A DNA stretch of 25,424 bases. Source: CAUVKI01 sp963552605. Lineage in GTDB: Bacteria > Bacillota > Clostridia > Tissierellales > Peptoniphilaceae. Location of the stretch: positions 1-25,424 of the forward strand of contig CAUVKI010000026.1 in NCBI GenBank assembly GCA_963552605.1, read 5' to 3'. The notes beneath the pieces were generated by a model. That model saw only the letters and a program-made list of their open reading frames with translations. It searched no databases and was not told the DNA's origin. Both the position numbers and the translations under genes were made by a program. Position 1 is the stretch's first letter, and each line of letters starts with the position of its first letter. This document shows, piece by piece, positions 1 through 7,965 of the stretch.

Positions 1-60
1 AATCTTACTTTTAATTGTAGTTTCATCTATTACCACAATCTCTTTATTTTCTTCTGTCAT
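1..60 (-). CDS. N-terminal fragment of an ORF6N-type DNA-binding protein (runs off the left edge)
   Basis: Only the first 20 codons are present, read leftward from an ATG at 60; they begin MTEENKEIVVIDE and end TTIKSKI. A strong GGAGG lies 8 bases upstream. Short acidic starts followed by an I-D-x-x-x-I-K-x-K-I pattern are typical of ORF6N-domain proteins (phage-antirepressor-like, KilA-N related), whose conserved motif would begin just beyond the window edge. An in-frame ATG at 138 would add 26 residues, but it lies only about 10 bases from a TATAAT box and has no ribosome site, so the start at 60 is preferred. The family call rests on 20 residues and is tentative. Confidence 0.5.
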   Translation of the reverse strand, partial: MTEENKEIVVIDETTIKSKI

Positions 61-147
61 AAAATGCACCTCCAAAATCATCTGCATATCTTTTCCAATT
101 TCTACATCTTCAAAGTATTCTTTTATGTTGTTTTTCATAGTGGCTCT

Positions 148-176
148 ATTATACTCTATCTTTTTTTTATTTGAAA
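148..176 (-). promoter_or_regulatory. Probable sigma-A promoter for the leftward ORF6N-type gene
   Basis: On the minus strand a perfect TATAAT lies at 153-148. With a 17-base spacer it is preceded by TTTCAA at 176-171, a weak -35. Transcription would start near 141, leaving an approximately 80-base leader before the ATG at 60. Confidence 0.45.
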
Positions 177-207
177 ATTGATTTCCGTGCTTATTTACAA
201 GGTCGAT

Positions 208-235
208 TTGTGGATATATGGTAGTTGTGTATAAT
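208..235 (+). promoter_or_regulatory. Probable promoter for the AraC-family regulator
   Basis: A perfect TATAAT at 230-235 is preceded, with a 16-base spacer, by a weak TTGTGG at 208-213. A weak -35 suits an activator-dependent or autoregulated gene. Near-identical direct repeats TTATTTACAA (191-200) and TTATTTTACAA (239-249) flank the promoter and could be protein-binding sites; that role is inference. Confidence 0.5.
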
Positions 236-293
236 ATTTTATTTTACAAACTGAAATAATAATGGTAGCATTAAGCTGAGATTGGAGGCGGAG

Positions 294-1268
294 ATGAAAT
301 CGACTTTGGTATTGCACGAACTTGAAGATTATGAAGCGGGTTTGCTTAGCTATGGTTTTACCTGCTTTGAATCATCTTATAAAAAAACATATGTTGTACC
401 CTTAGAATTGGGGAAAGGGTCAATCACAAACATTTATCCGAATGACGAAGTTGCTCTGTCCGTCATAAATCTCAAATTGAACTATCCTTTGGTTATGAAT
501 TATGAGAATTATAACTCCCGTTTTGAAACTACTTACTGTATAAAAGGACATATTGTCTACTCCGAAACTGGCGTTGCGGATACGAGTCTTGGACATAATG
601 ATATGGGAATTTACATAAAGCCCAATAGCAGAGGAATGATGATGTTTCCATCAGACGAAGAAATTCTTGCAGTTTCGTTGTTGGGGCAGAACGGTTTTCT
701 TGAAAATTTGCCCTTTCGTGAGGAGATATCCAATTCCGAGCGTGAAGTAAATACCGTTGCGGACGCTCTCTTAAAACCTCATAAGACCGGAGTGCAAATT
801 GGAAATCAGTTTGTGCAGATTGCAGGATTTAAAATTGACGATTTACTCGCTCCCCGTTTCTATGAGGGTGCTGCCAAACTGATATTATCTATGCTGTGGC
901 AGGAATATATTATAAATCCCACAAATGGAATTGTTCGTCACTCTTTCACCTCTTATGAGCAAGCGGCGTTATATAGAGCTAGGGATATTTTAATTGAACG
1001 CTATTCCGATCCTCCCACCATTGCACAGCTCTCAAAAATGGTATTGCTTAATGAGTATAAATTAAAACAGGGATTTAGAGAATTGTTCGGAAAGACTATG
1101 CACGAATTTTTAAGAGGGTTTAAAATGGCAAACGCCAAATCTCTGCTGGACAATAGAAATCTCACTATAAGTCAAATAGCATATGAAGTGGGGTATTTGA
1201 ATGTAAGTCATTTTGCTCGTGCATTTCGCAAAGAGTATGGAAAAAATCCCAGCGATTTTCGTGTTTGA
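294..1268 (+). CDS. AraC-family transcriptional regulator, PchR/YbtA-like
   Basis: A 324-residue regulator. The last ~95 residues form a two-part AraC helix-turn-helix domain, with TIAQLSKMVLLNEYKLKQGF as the first helix-turn-helix and LTISQIAYEVGYLNVSHFAR as the second, followed by the usual FRKEYGKNPSDFR ending. The N-terminal ~225 residues are a ligand-sensing half like that of PchR and YbtA, which sense siderophores and switch on their transporters (family knowledge). The start is ATG 294, with GGAGG at 284-288 and a 5-base spacer; an in-frame TTG at 282 overlaps this ribosome site and is unlikely. The gene lies just upstream of the metal/metallophore-type transporter genes in the same direction, so it probably controls them, though a terminator separates it from them. 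Confidence 0.88.
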   Translation: MKSTLVLHELEDYEAGLLSYGFTCFESSYKKTYVVPLELGKGSITNIYPNDEVALSVINLKLNYPLVMNYENYNSRFETTYCIKGHIVYSETGVADTSLGHNDMGIYIKPNSRGMMMFPSDEEILAVSLLGQNGFLENLPFREEISNSEREVNTVADALLKPHKTGVQIGNQFVQIAGFKIDDLLAPRFYEGAAKLILSMLWQEYIINPTNGIVRHSFTSYEQAALYRARDILIERYSDPPTIAQLSKMVLLNEYKLKQGFRELFGKTMHEFLRGFKMANAKSLLDNRNLTISQIAYEVGYLNVSHFARAFRKEYGKNPSDFRV

Positions 1269-1317
1269 GCATAAAAGCTCCCGATTGGAGTATATAACGA
1301 AATACTTAAGTTGATAG

Positions 1318-1351
1318 AATAAGCACTGATGGCGAGTGCTTATTTTTTTTT
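1318..1351 (+). terminator. Intrinsic terminator after the AraC-family gene
   Basis: A perfect 10-bp stem (1318-1327 with 1335-1344), a 7-base loop GATGGCG, and a run of T to 1351. It should end the regulator transcript. It lies only 45 bases before the first permease gene, so transport-gene expression needs either a promoter within 1350-1395 or controlled read-through. Confidence 0.88.
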
Positions 1352-1395
1352 GAAAAATCTATTGAGGACAATTCTTTATGTCAGGGGAAGTTTGA

Positions 1396-2325
1396 ATGAA
1401 ATTAGCAAAAAAGTTTATGTACCTTATTTTCGTTTTATTGTGCATTTCATTTCTCTCATTTGTTCTTGCAAATATTGCCTCCGTGGATCCTGCTGAGGCA
1501 TATGCGAGAAGATTGAATAAATCCGCAAGTGAGGAAACGATACAACAACTGCGCAAGGATATGGGATTTGACAAACATATATTAAAGCAATACTTCTTGT
1601 GGCTTGGAAAGGTTATCCGATTGGATTTCGGCAATTCGTACATCACTCATAAGCCCGTGTTAAAAGAAATGCTTAATGCCCTGCCGGTTACGATAATTCT
1701 TGCATCTTTTTCAGCTTTTTTTATCCTTTTGTTCTCAGTTCCATTGGGGATTATATCCGCATTGCGTGTGGGAACAAGAGTAGATAAGCTGGTAGAATTT
1801 TTTTCTTTTTTAATAATTTCGACTCCTACATATTTGGCAGGACTTTTGCTTCTGCTTTTATTCGGAATGGAGCTTAAATGGTTTCCGGTGATTGGACACG
1901 GCAATCCTTTAAGTATAATCTGTGCGTCTTTTGTGTTGGCTTTACCCGTTATAGGTTCGTTGACCCGAGTTCTTCGTTCTCTGATTTTGGAGGAATCAGA
2001 AAAGGATTATATCTTATATGCCGGAGCACGGGGAGTTTCTAAAAAATATTTGCTTAGACACTTGCTAATAAATGCTGCTCCTTCCTGTGTGACGCTATTT
2101 GGTCAAAATATAGGTTATCTGATTGCAGGGACCTCTATTGTTGAAACCGTTTTTTCTGCGTCAGGTCTTGGTCAATATGCTGTTAATGCGGCGTTGAATA
2201 GGGATTTTCCGGCAATCAACGGATATATCGTGCTTATAGCATTGTTTTTTGTTTTATTTAATCTTGCCTCGGAAATAGTCGGGACACTTTTGAATCCCAA
2301 GCTTTGGCAGAGGAGCTTGATATGA
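1396..2325 (+). CDS. NikB/DppB-type ABC importer permease
   Basis: A 309-residue inner-membrane permease, one of two that form the channel of the importer encoded here. It has an N-terminal membrane helix (about 5-27), a periplasmic-type loop, and five further hydrophobic segments, in the standard order for the BPD_transp_1 family. The EAA-type loop that contacts the ATPases is seen as YILYAGARGVSKKYLLRHLL near residues 205-225, followed by the typical AGTSIVETVFSASGLGQYAV segment. The start has a modest ribosome site (GGGGAAG at 1384-1390). It ends in an ATGA overlap with the next permease. NikB/CntB-like function is favoured over plain peptide uptake because of the cassette partners. Confidence 0.88.
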   Translation: MKLAKKFMYLIFVLLCISFLSFVLANIASVDPAEAYARRLNKSASEETIQQLRKDMGFDKHILKQYFLWLGKVIRLDFGNSYITHKPVLKEMLNALPVTIILASFSAFFILLFSVPLGIISALRVGTRVDKLVEFFSFLIISTPTYLAGLLLLLLFGMELKWFPVIGHGNPLSIICASFVLALPVIGSLTRVLRSLILEESEKDYILYAGARGVSKKYLLRHLLINAAPSCVTLFGQNIGYLIAGTSIVETVFSASGLGQYAVNAALNRDFPAINGYIVLIALFFVLFNLASEIVGTLLNPKLWQRSLI

Positions 2326-3140
2326 AGAAGAAATATTATGAATTTCCGATTGGAAACATTATGATTGCCATTCTTATTTTTATGATTATATTTGGAGATT
2401 TTTTGGCTCCGAATAATCCTGAAAAAATAAATATGGCAATTCGTTTAAGTTCTTACACTCGTGAATATCCGTTGGGAACCGATGCTTATGGGCGTTGCAT
2501 TCTGTCGCGCTTAATTCTCGGAGCGAGGTATTCTATCGGACTTTCCGTAATGATTATCGGTATTGTTGCCGCTTTGACAATTCCTACGGGTATGGCGGCT
2601 GCTTATGAGGGAGGTTTTTTTGACAAACTTTTTTTGCTCACCTGCGATATAAGTTTGGCACTCCCTCCAACAATTTTGGTGCTGGCAATAATAGGGGTGT
2701 TGGGAAACGGTGTTTTAAATCTGGTATTCAGTTCGGTGTTTTCTTACTGTGGGTGGTATGGTCGAATGGTCAGAAGCTATACAAAAAATGAAATGGTGAA
2801 GGAATATGTAGTCTATGCAAGGACGGGAGGAACAACTTCAATTAAAATCTTGATGAAACATATTTTTCCAAACATCGCTTCAAATCTTATTGTTTTGCTT
2901 ACTTTGGGAATTGGAGACGCAATTCTTATGATATCGGGATTTTCTTTTTTGGGAATAGGACTTCCGATTGGCACTCCTGAATGGGGCGCAATGCTCGCCG
3001 AGGCTAAAGGACAGCTCCTTAATAATTCGAAGCTTGCGATATTGCCGAGTATCTGTGTGCTGTTTACGGTTTACACCTTTAATCTATTGGGAGAGAGTTT
3101 GCGTGCTCGTCTGTCTCCCTATTGTATTCGCAATGAATAA
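2322..3140 (+). CDS. NikC/DppC-type ABC importer permease
   Basis: A 272-residue second permease. It has the shorter N terminus of NikC/DppC proteins, then the characteristic YPLGTDAYGRCILSRLILGA stretch near residues 50-70 and membrane helices. The EAA loop (YVVYARTGGTTSIKILMKH) is followed by the usual SFLGIGLPIGTPEWGAML ending. ATG 2322 is chosen: AGGAG lies at 2311-2315 with a 6-base spacer, and the ATG shares ATGA with the stop of the upstream permease, so translation is coupled. A TTG at 2304 is in frame but lies before this ribosome site. Confidence 0.88.
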   Translation: MKKKYYEFPIGNIMIAILIFMIIFGDFLAPNNPEKINMAIRLSSYTREYPLGTDAYGRCILSRLILGARYSIGLSVMIIGIVAALTIPTGMAAAYEGGFFDKLFLLTCDISLALPPTILVLAIIGVLGNGVLNLVFSSVFSYCGWYGRMVRSYTKNEMVKEYVVYARTGGTTSIKILMKHIFPNIASNLIVLLTLGIGDAILMISGFSFLGIGLPIGTPEWGAMLAEAKGQLLNNSKLAILPSICVLFTVYTFNLLGESLRARLSPYCIRNE

Positions 3141-3939
3141 AAACATCATACTGGAGGTGAAAAACCTATGCGTTGAATACCCCAATGAAACAACCAAAAT
3201 TCAAAATATTTCTTTCTCCTTGGAGAAGGGAAAGGTGTTGGGATTGGTCGGAGAAAGCGGTAGCGGAAAAAGCACGGTGGGAAAAACCGTTCTTGGTCTG
3301 CTTTACAGCAGAGCCGGACATATCTCCGGAAGCATAAGGCTATGCGGTCGGGAGCTTCTTAATATGTCCTTTGAGCAGCACCGGAAATTAAACGGAAAGG
3401 ACATCGGCTATATAATGCAAAACCCTATGACGGCGTTTGACCCATGCATGAGAATCAAAACGCATTTTATTGAAACAATTTGCGCTCATCTGCCTTGCAG
3501 TAAAAAAGATGCGCTTCATATCGGGAGTGAAAGTCTTTCTCAAACCGGACTTAAGGACATAAATCGTGTGATGAATTCCTTTCCCCATCAATTAAGCGGA
3601 GGTATGCTCCAACTGGTTATGATTTCCATAGCTGTGTCTTTAAATCCCGTGCTGATTATTGCAGATGAACCTACAACCGCTCTCGATGCGGAAAACAAAG
3701 GTATAGTTTTGGAACTGCTAAAAGGCATTATAAAAAAATATCGTCCCGCTATGCTTTTCATTTCGCACGATATTGAAGTTGTATCAGAAGTGGCGGACGA
3801 AGTTGCCGTTATGCAGCAGGGCAAAATCGTGGAATATGGCAAAACTAAAAATGTACTTAGCCGCCCTAAAAACGAGTGTACCCGTGAACTCCTTAAGGCA
3901 GTGCATTTCTCAATGGAGAATGAACTATGCTTAGAGTAA
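3133..3939 (+). CDS. NikD/DppD-type ABC importer ATPase
   Basis: A 268-residue ATP-binding subunit that powers the importer with the next gene. Walker A GESGSGKST is at 40-48, the Q-loop glutamine at 96, the signature LSGGM at 154-158, Walker B LIIADEP at 174-180 (catalytic Glu179) and the switch His212; all key residues are intact. It lacks the long Cys-containing C-terminal extension of OppD, as is usual for NikD. The open frame extends upstream to 2968, but that part overlaps the permease and reads as non-coding. ATG 3133 overlaps the permease stop by 8 bases and has no good ribosome site, so translation is probably coupled. Confidence 0.87.
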   Translation: MNKNIILEVKNLCVEYPNETTKIQNISFSLEKGKVLGLVGESGSGKSTVGKTVLGLLYSRAGHISGSIRLCGRELLNMSFEQHRKLNGKDIGYIMQNPMTAFDPCMRIKTHFIETICAHLPCSKKDALHIGSESLSQTGLKDINRVMNSFPHQLSGGMLQLVMISIAVSLNPVLIIADEPTTALDAENKGIVLELLKGIIKKYRPAMLFISHDIEVVSEVADEVAVMQQGKIVEYGKTKNVLSRPKNECTRELLKAVHFSMENELCLE

Positions 3940-4637
3940 ATGAAATTTGCAAAACTTATCCGTTAAAGGGATTGGCTCATAAAAAATTTAGAGTGCTTGA
4001 CAAGGTTTCTCTGCACATAGCCGAGGGTGAAAGTGTTGCGCTAATCGGAGAGAGCGGCTGTGGAAAGAGCACATTGGTCAGAATAATTCTTGCACTTGAG
4101 GAAGCGGATTGCGGAAGTATTTTATGGAAAGGTGAACCGATAACGCCTAAATCGGTGAAAAAATTGATGTTGTATCGCCAAATGCAGCCGGTTTTTCAAA
4201 ATAATTCGGACTGCTTTAATCCAAGGTGGAAAATTTTTGATAGCGTCGCCGAGCCTATGCGGAATTTTTTTGATCTGAGTGATAGCGCTCTTGATAAAAA
4301 AGCAAAAGAGCTTATGAATATGGTCGATCTTCCCGCTTCGGTTTTGAAAAAATATCCCCATGAATTATCAGGCGGTCAGCAAAAACGAGTATGTATTGCG
4401 CGAGCCGTTTCAGTCAATCCAAAATTACTAATACTAGATGAAGCTTTGGCGGGACTGGACGCAACTGTGAAACTTAAAATTTTAAAGTTGCTAAAATCTT
4501 TGCATCAAGAGCTCGGGTGTGCTTTTTTGTTCATCACTCACGATATCAAAGCGGCTCTCTGTATCGCAAATACAATTGCAGTAATGAATAAAGGAGTCAT
4601 ATTGGAGGTTAAAGAAAATGAAAAGAAAATCAATTAG
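3927..4637 (+). CDS. NikE/DppF-type ABC importer ATPase
   Basis: A 236-residue partner ATPase. Walker A GESGCGKST is at 41-49, Q-loop Gln91, signature LSGGQQKR at 147-154, Walker B LLILDEA at 167-173 (Glu172) and switch His205. It is short for an OppF and ends soon after the D-loop region, as NikE proteins do. GGAG at 3915-3918 lies 8 bases before the ATG. It overlaps the upstream ATPase gene by 13 bases and the downstream binding-protein gene by 20 bases, which marks a single translationally coupled unit. Confidence 0.87.
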   Translation: MLRVNEICKTYPLKGLAHKKFRVLDKVSLHIAEGESVALIGESGCGKSTLVRIILALEEADCGSILWKGEPITPKSVKKLMLYRQMQPVFQNNSDCFNPRWKIFDSVAEPMRNFFDLSDSALDKKAKELMNMVDLPASVLKKYPHELSGGQQKRVCIARAVSVNPKLLILDEALAGLDATVKLKILKLLKSLHQELGCAFLFITHDIKAALCIANTIAVMNKGVILEVKENEKKIN

Positions 4638-6198
4638 TATTATCTGTTCCGTTGTTATGATTATCGCTCTTACGAGCTGTCAGACTGAAAGCCCTAAAAA
4701 AGATAAGGTCATCAGCATCGGAGAAGCCGTTGAATTTTCAAGCTATGATCCCTTCGGGATTATGGACGGGCTCGGTTTTAATCACTATACCGCTATGGTT
4801 TATGAAACGCTTGTGAAGTTTGAAAACGGCAAAGCAAAACCCGCCCTTGCCGAAAGCTGGGAAAATGACGGAAATGTATGGACCTTTCACTTAAAGGAAG
4901 GTGTTAAATTTACTGACGGTACCGCTTTTAATTCCGAAGCCGTCAAAATTAACATTGAAAAAATACAGGAATTTTTGGGAGATTATATAGGTTATTACGG
5001 TGCGGTTTCTCGCATTTCATCAGTGGAGGTTTTGGACAGCAAAACGGTTTGTTTTATCTATGATGCGCCATACTATGCCGTATTACAGGAGCTTAGTGCA
5101 TCATGCTTCGGAATGATGTCTCCGATGGCTTTCAAGAATGGCAACAACCCTTATGGAAACACATTGGGGAATACCTTAGGAACCGGACCGTATAAACTTT
5201 TGAAAGAAAATTGCACCGCAGGTCAATCTTACACCTTCACTCGAAATGATTTATGGAAAGAAACGCTCAGCGGACCGAATGAATTCACTGTAAAAATTAT
5301 TCCCGACTCGGACAGCCGTCTGATGGCACTTCAAGTCGGAGAGATTGATCTTCTCTATGGCTCTTATCAAATCACCTACGATATGATAAGCCAAGCGTCA
5401 AACAAAAAAAACCTCACCTCCGTTTTTTCGGATAAGTCCTACACTACCCGCAATGTGTTGCTCAATGCCGCTTCTCCCATTATAAAGGATAGAGAAATTC
5501 GCAAGGCAGTGCAACACGGAGTAAATAAAGAGGAAATCATAAACTCCGTTCTATACAAGCGTGAAGAGCTTGCGAACACCTTATTTAAGACGGACACTCC
5601 GCACTGTGATGTTCCTTTAACCCCATATGAATACAACAAGGAGCTGGCGAACCGATTGCTTGATGACGCAGGGTGGAGCGAAAAAAATGAGCAAGGTATC
5701 AGAGTGAAAAATGGAAAACCTTTGCGATTGGAAGCGATTTATCAGAGTTCAAAGCCGGTTGATGAACAAATCCTTATGGCTATAAAAGGTCAGCTTTCGG
5801 ATTTGGGAATTGACTTAAACATACAGGGTTATGAAACCATGATATGGTTTGAGAAAGGAACCGGCGGTGAATTTGACCTTTCAATCAACGATACCTACGG
5901 TTTCCCCCAAGACCCTCACGTGTTTTTGACGGCTATGCTGGATGACGGACTGGACAAGACTTCTCAACAAGGTCTCGCTCAAAAGCAAAAAATTGATGAG
6001 CATATAAAAAATATGATGCAGACTGTAGACGAAGCTGCCATAGGTGAAGACTACAAATATATCCTTACCACACTGCACGAAGAAGCAATCAATCTTCCTA
6101 TTTCCTACGCCAAAGAGATGGCAATTTATAATTCTTCCATCACCGGCATAAGCTTTAATGACAATCCCAATGTGCTTGATGTCACTCAAATGAAGTAG
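4618..6198 (+). CDS. NikA-like extracytoplasmic substrate-binding lipoprotein (SBP_bac_5 family)
   Basis: A 526-residue lipoprotein that delivers substrate to the two permeases. Residues 1-21 are a lipoprotein signal: basic KRK, a hydrophobic core and lipobox LTSC with Cys21 as the lipid anchor. The mature part is a family-5 binding protein: VYETLVKFENG, then LAESWENDG, then FHLKEGVKFTDGTAFN, in the usual order. The APYYAVLQELSASCFGMMSP region resembles nickel/opine-metallophore binders (NikA, CntA) more than OppA; that comparison is from memory. GGAGG at 4604-4608 precedes the ATG. Placing the binding protein last in the transporter block is unusual for nik operons, but the oppA gene in this window is also last. 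Substrate is unproven. Confidence 0.85.
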   Translation: MKRKSISIICSVVMIIALTSCQTESPKKDKVISIGEAVEFSSYDPFGIMDGLGFNHYTAMVYETLVKFENGKAKPALAESWENDGNVWTFHLKEGVKFTDGTAFNSEAVKINIEKIQEFLGDYIGYYGAVSRISSVEVLDSKTVCFIYDAPYYAVLQELSASCFGMMSPMAFKNGNNPYGNTLGNTLGTGPYKLLKENCTAGQSYTFTRNDLWKETLSGPNEFTVKIIPDSDSRLMALQVGEIDLLYGSYQITYDMISQASNKKNLTSVFSDKSYTTRNVLLNAASPIIKDREIRKAVQHGVNKEEIINSVLYKREELANTLFKTDTPHCDVPLTPYEYNKELANRLLDDAGWSEKNEQGIRVKNGKPLRLEAIYQSSKPVDEQILMAIKGQLSDLGIDLNIQGYETMIWFEKGTGGEFDLSINDTYGFPQDPHVFLTAMLDDGLDKTSQQGLAQKQKIDEHIKNMMQTVDEAAIGEDYKYILTTLHEEAINLPISYAKEMAIYNSSITGISFNDNPNVLDVTQMK

Positions 6199-6210
6199 GA
6201 GAGAAGCATA

Positions 6211-7965
6211 ATGCAAAAAAGCATAAGGCGGCTGTTTTTGATGGTAAAACAGCATAAGTGTAGTATGGTTTTATCAATTCTTTGTGCAATAGCAAGCGTT
6301 GGAGCAGGTATGGTTCCCTACTTCATAATGAAGTTATTTATCATAGCTTTGCAATCTCACGATGCCACCCCCGAAAAACTTATCGGATTTGCAATACTCG
6401 TCTTTTTATTTTTGGCATTAAAAACCGTTTTGTTCTTAATATCAACAGGTCTTTCTCACAAAGCAGCTTATAATATTCTCTATAATATACGGCTTAAGCT
6501 GGCTGAAAAACTCATACGACTGCCTTTAGGATATGTTCTTGAGAAAGACTCGGGCGTGATAAAAAAAGTAATGGAAAATGATGTGGAAGAATTGGAACGA
6601 TTTTTAGCTCATAACATTCCTGAAACGGTGTCAAGTGCTGTAGTACCGATTGCCGTTTTGATTTACCTTGCTTTTTTGGATTTTCGCCTGACTCTCCTGA
6701 TACTTATATTTATTTTTTTCGCCGTCCTGTTTTATCTTTTGATGATGCGAGGCTCGAAAGAGAAAATGGATCAATACTATGAAGCTTCAAATAATATGAA
6801 TGCCGTGATAGTGGAGTATGTAAACGGTATGAAAGAAATCAAAGCTTTTAATCAATCCGAGTCATTATTTTTTCGATTTCAAAATGCCGTAGAAGATTAT
6901 AAAAAATATGTATTGGATTGGTACAGAGACACATGGCCGCTTATGGCGGCTTATTTTGTCTTTATAAGTTCAACAACGGCGGCAATTCTTCCTATGGGGT
7001 TGTACCTGATAATGAAAGGCAGCCTAACTTTGGAAGTGCTGTTGATATTTCTGCTTATCTCTATTGGGTTTGCAGCACCTTTTTTGAAACTTACGGAATT
7101 TGCCGACAGCATTATGCTGGTGATAAACGCTGAACAAAACATCAACTCCATTCTGTCCGAACAGGAAATGCCTATCTCATCTCATAATTTTATTCCTAAG
7201 GACAACAGCGTTTCATTTCAAAATGTATCGTTTTCCTATGACGATGAGAGTACGGCATTATCCAATGTTTCTTTCAAAATAGTCGAAAGACAATCAACAG
7301 CTATTATCGGACCGTCAGGCAGCGGGAAAAGTACAATTGCAAAACTTATTTGCAGGTTTTGGGACGCAGAGCAAGGAAAGATTATGATCGGAGATGCGGA
7401 TATAAAATCCATTCACCCGAAAACATTGATGGAAAAAATCAGTTTTGTCTTTCAGGACACTTTTTTATTTAACCTTTCAATTGCTGACAATATCCGCATA
7501 GGGAAACCTGACGCAAGCGAGCGGGATATTATAAGTGCGGCAAAACTTGCCGGATGCCACGACTTTATTTTAAGTATGCCTAAAGGATATGACACCGTTG
7601 TCGGCAATTCGGGGAATCGTTTGTCCGGAGGAGAACGACAAAGAATTTGCATTGCAAGAGCCATATTAAAAAACGCACCAATTTTGGTATTGGACGAAGC
7701 TACTTCCAATATCGATCCTGACAACGAAGAACAAATCCAAAAAGCTATCGGTGAGCTATCAAAAAATAAAACCCTAATTGTCATTGCTCACCGTATTCGT
7801 ACCGTTATGGGATTTGAAAAAATTTTAGTGATGAACGGCGGAAGTATGGAAGCGGTCGGAACGCATAAACAGCTTTTAGAAACAAACCCTCTATATAAAA
7901 AAATGTATGACGCTTATTCCTATACGGAAAATTGGGTGCTGGGCGGAGAGGAGAGTTTATGCTGA
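6211..7965 (+). CDS. Exporter-fold half-ABC transporter, YbtP/IrtA-like
   Basis: A 584-residue half transporter: six membrane helices in about residues 15-310, then a nucleotide-binding domain with Walker A GPSGSGKST at 367-375, signature LSGGERQR at 471-478, Walker B ILVLDEAT at 491-498 and switch His527, all intact. It has the fold of exporters, but relatives YbtP/YbtQ and IrtA/IrtB import ferric siderophores (established family knowledge). The gene starts 12 bases after the binding protein and overlaps the next half transporter by 7 bases, so the two products almost surely form a heterodimer. Whether they import or export cannot be told from sequence. Confidence 0.85.
   Translation: MQKSIRRLFLMVKQHKCSMVLSILCAIASVGAGMVPYFIMKLFIIALQSHDATPEKLIGFAILVFLFLALKTVLFLISTGLSHKAAYNILYNIRLKLAEKLIRLPLGYVLEKDSGVIKKVMENDVEELERFLAHNIPETVSSAVVPIAVLIYLAFLDFRLTLLILIFIFFAVLFYLLMMRGSKEKMDQYYEASNNMNAVIVEYVNGMKEIKAFNQSESLFFRFQNAVEDYKKYVLDWYRDTWPLMAAYFVFISSTTAAILPMGLYLIMKGSLTLEVLLIFLLISIGFAAPFLKLTEFADSIMLVINAEQNINSILSEQEMPISSHNFIPKDNSVSFQNVSFSYDDESTALSNVSFKIVERQSTAIIGPSGSGKSTIAKLICRFWDAEQGKIMIGDADIKSIHPKTLMEKISFVFQDTFLFNLSIADNIRIGKPDASERDIISAAKLAGCHDFILSMPKGYDTVVGNSGNRLSGGERQRICIARAILKNAPILVLDEATSNIDPDNEEQIQKAIGELSKNKTLIVIAHRIRTVMGFEKILVMNGGSMEAVGTHKQLLETNPLYKKMYDAYSYTENWVLGGEESLC

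Noticed and set aside
282..293. TTG start giving four extra residues to the AraC-family regulator
   Set aside because: The codons overlap the GGAGG ribosome site that serves ATG 294.
2968..3132. 55-residue N-terminal extension of the NikD-like ATPase
   Set aside because: It overlaps the permease gene, is Cys/Arg/Leu rich without family resemblance, and the ATPase domain begins normally at ATG 3133.
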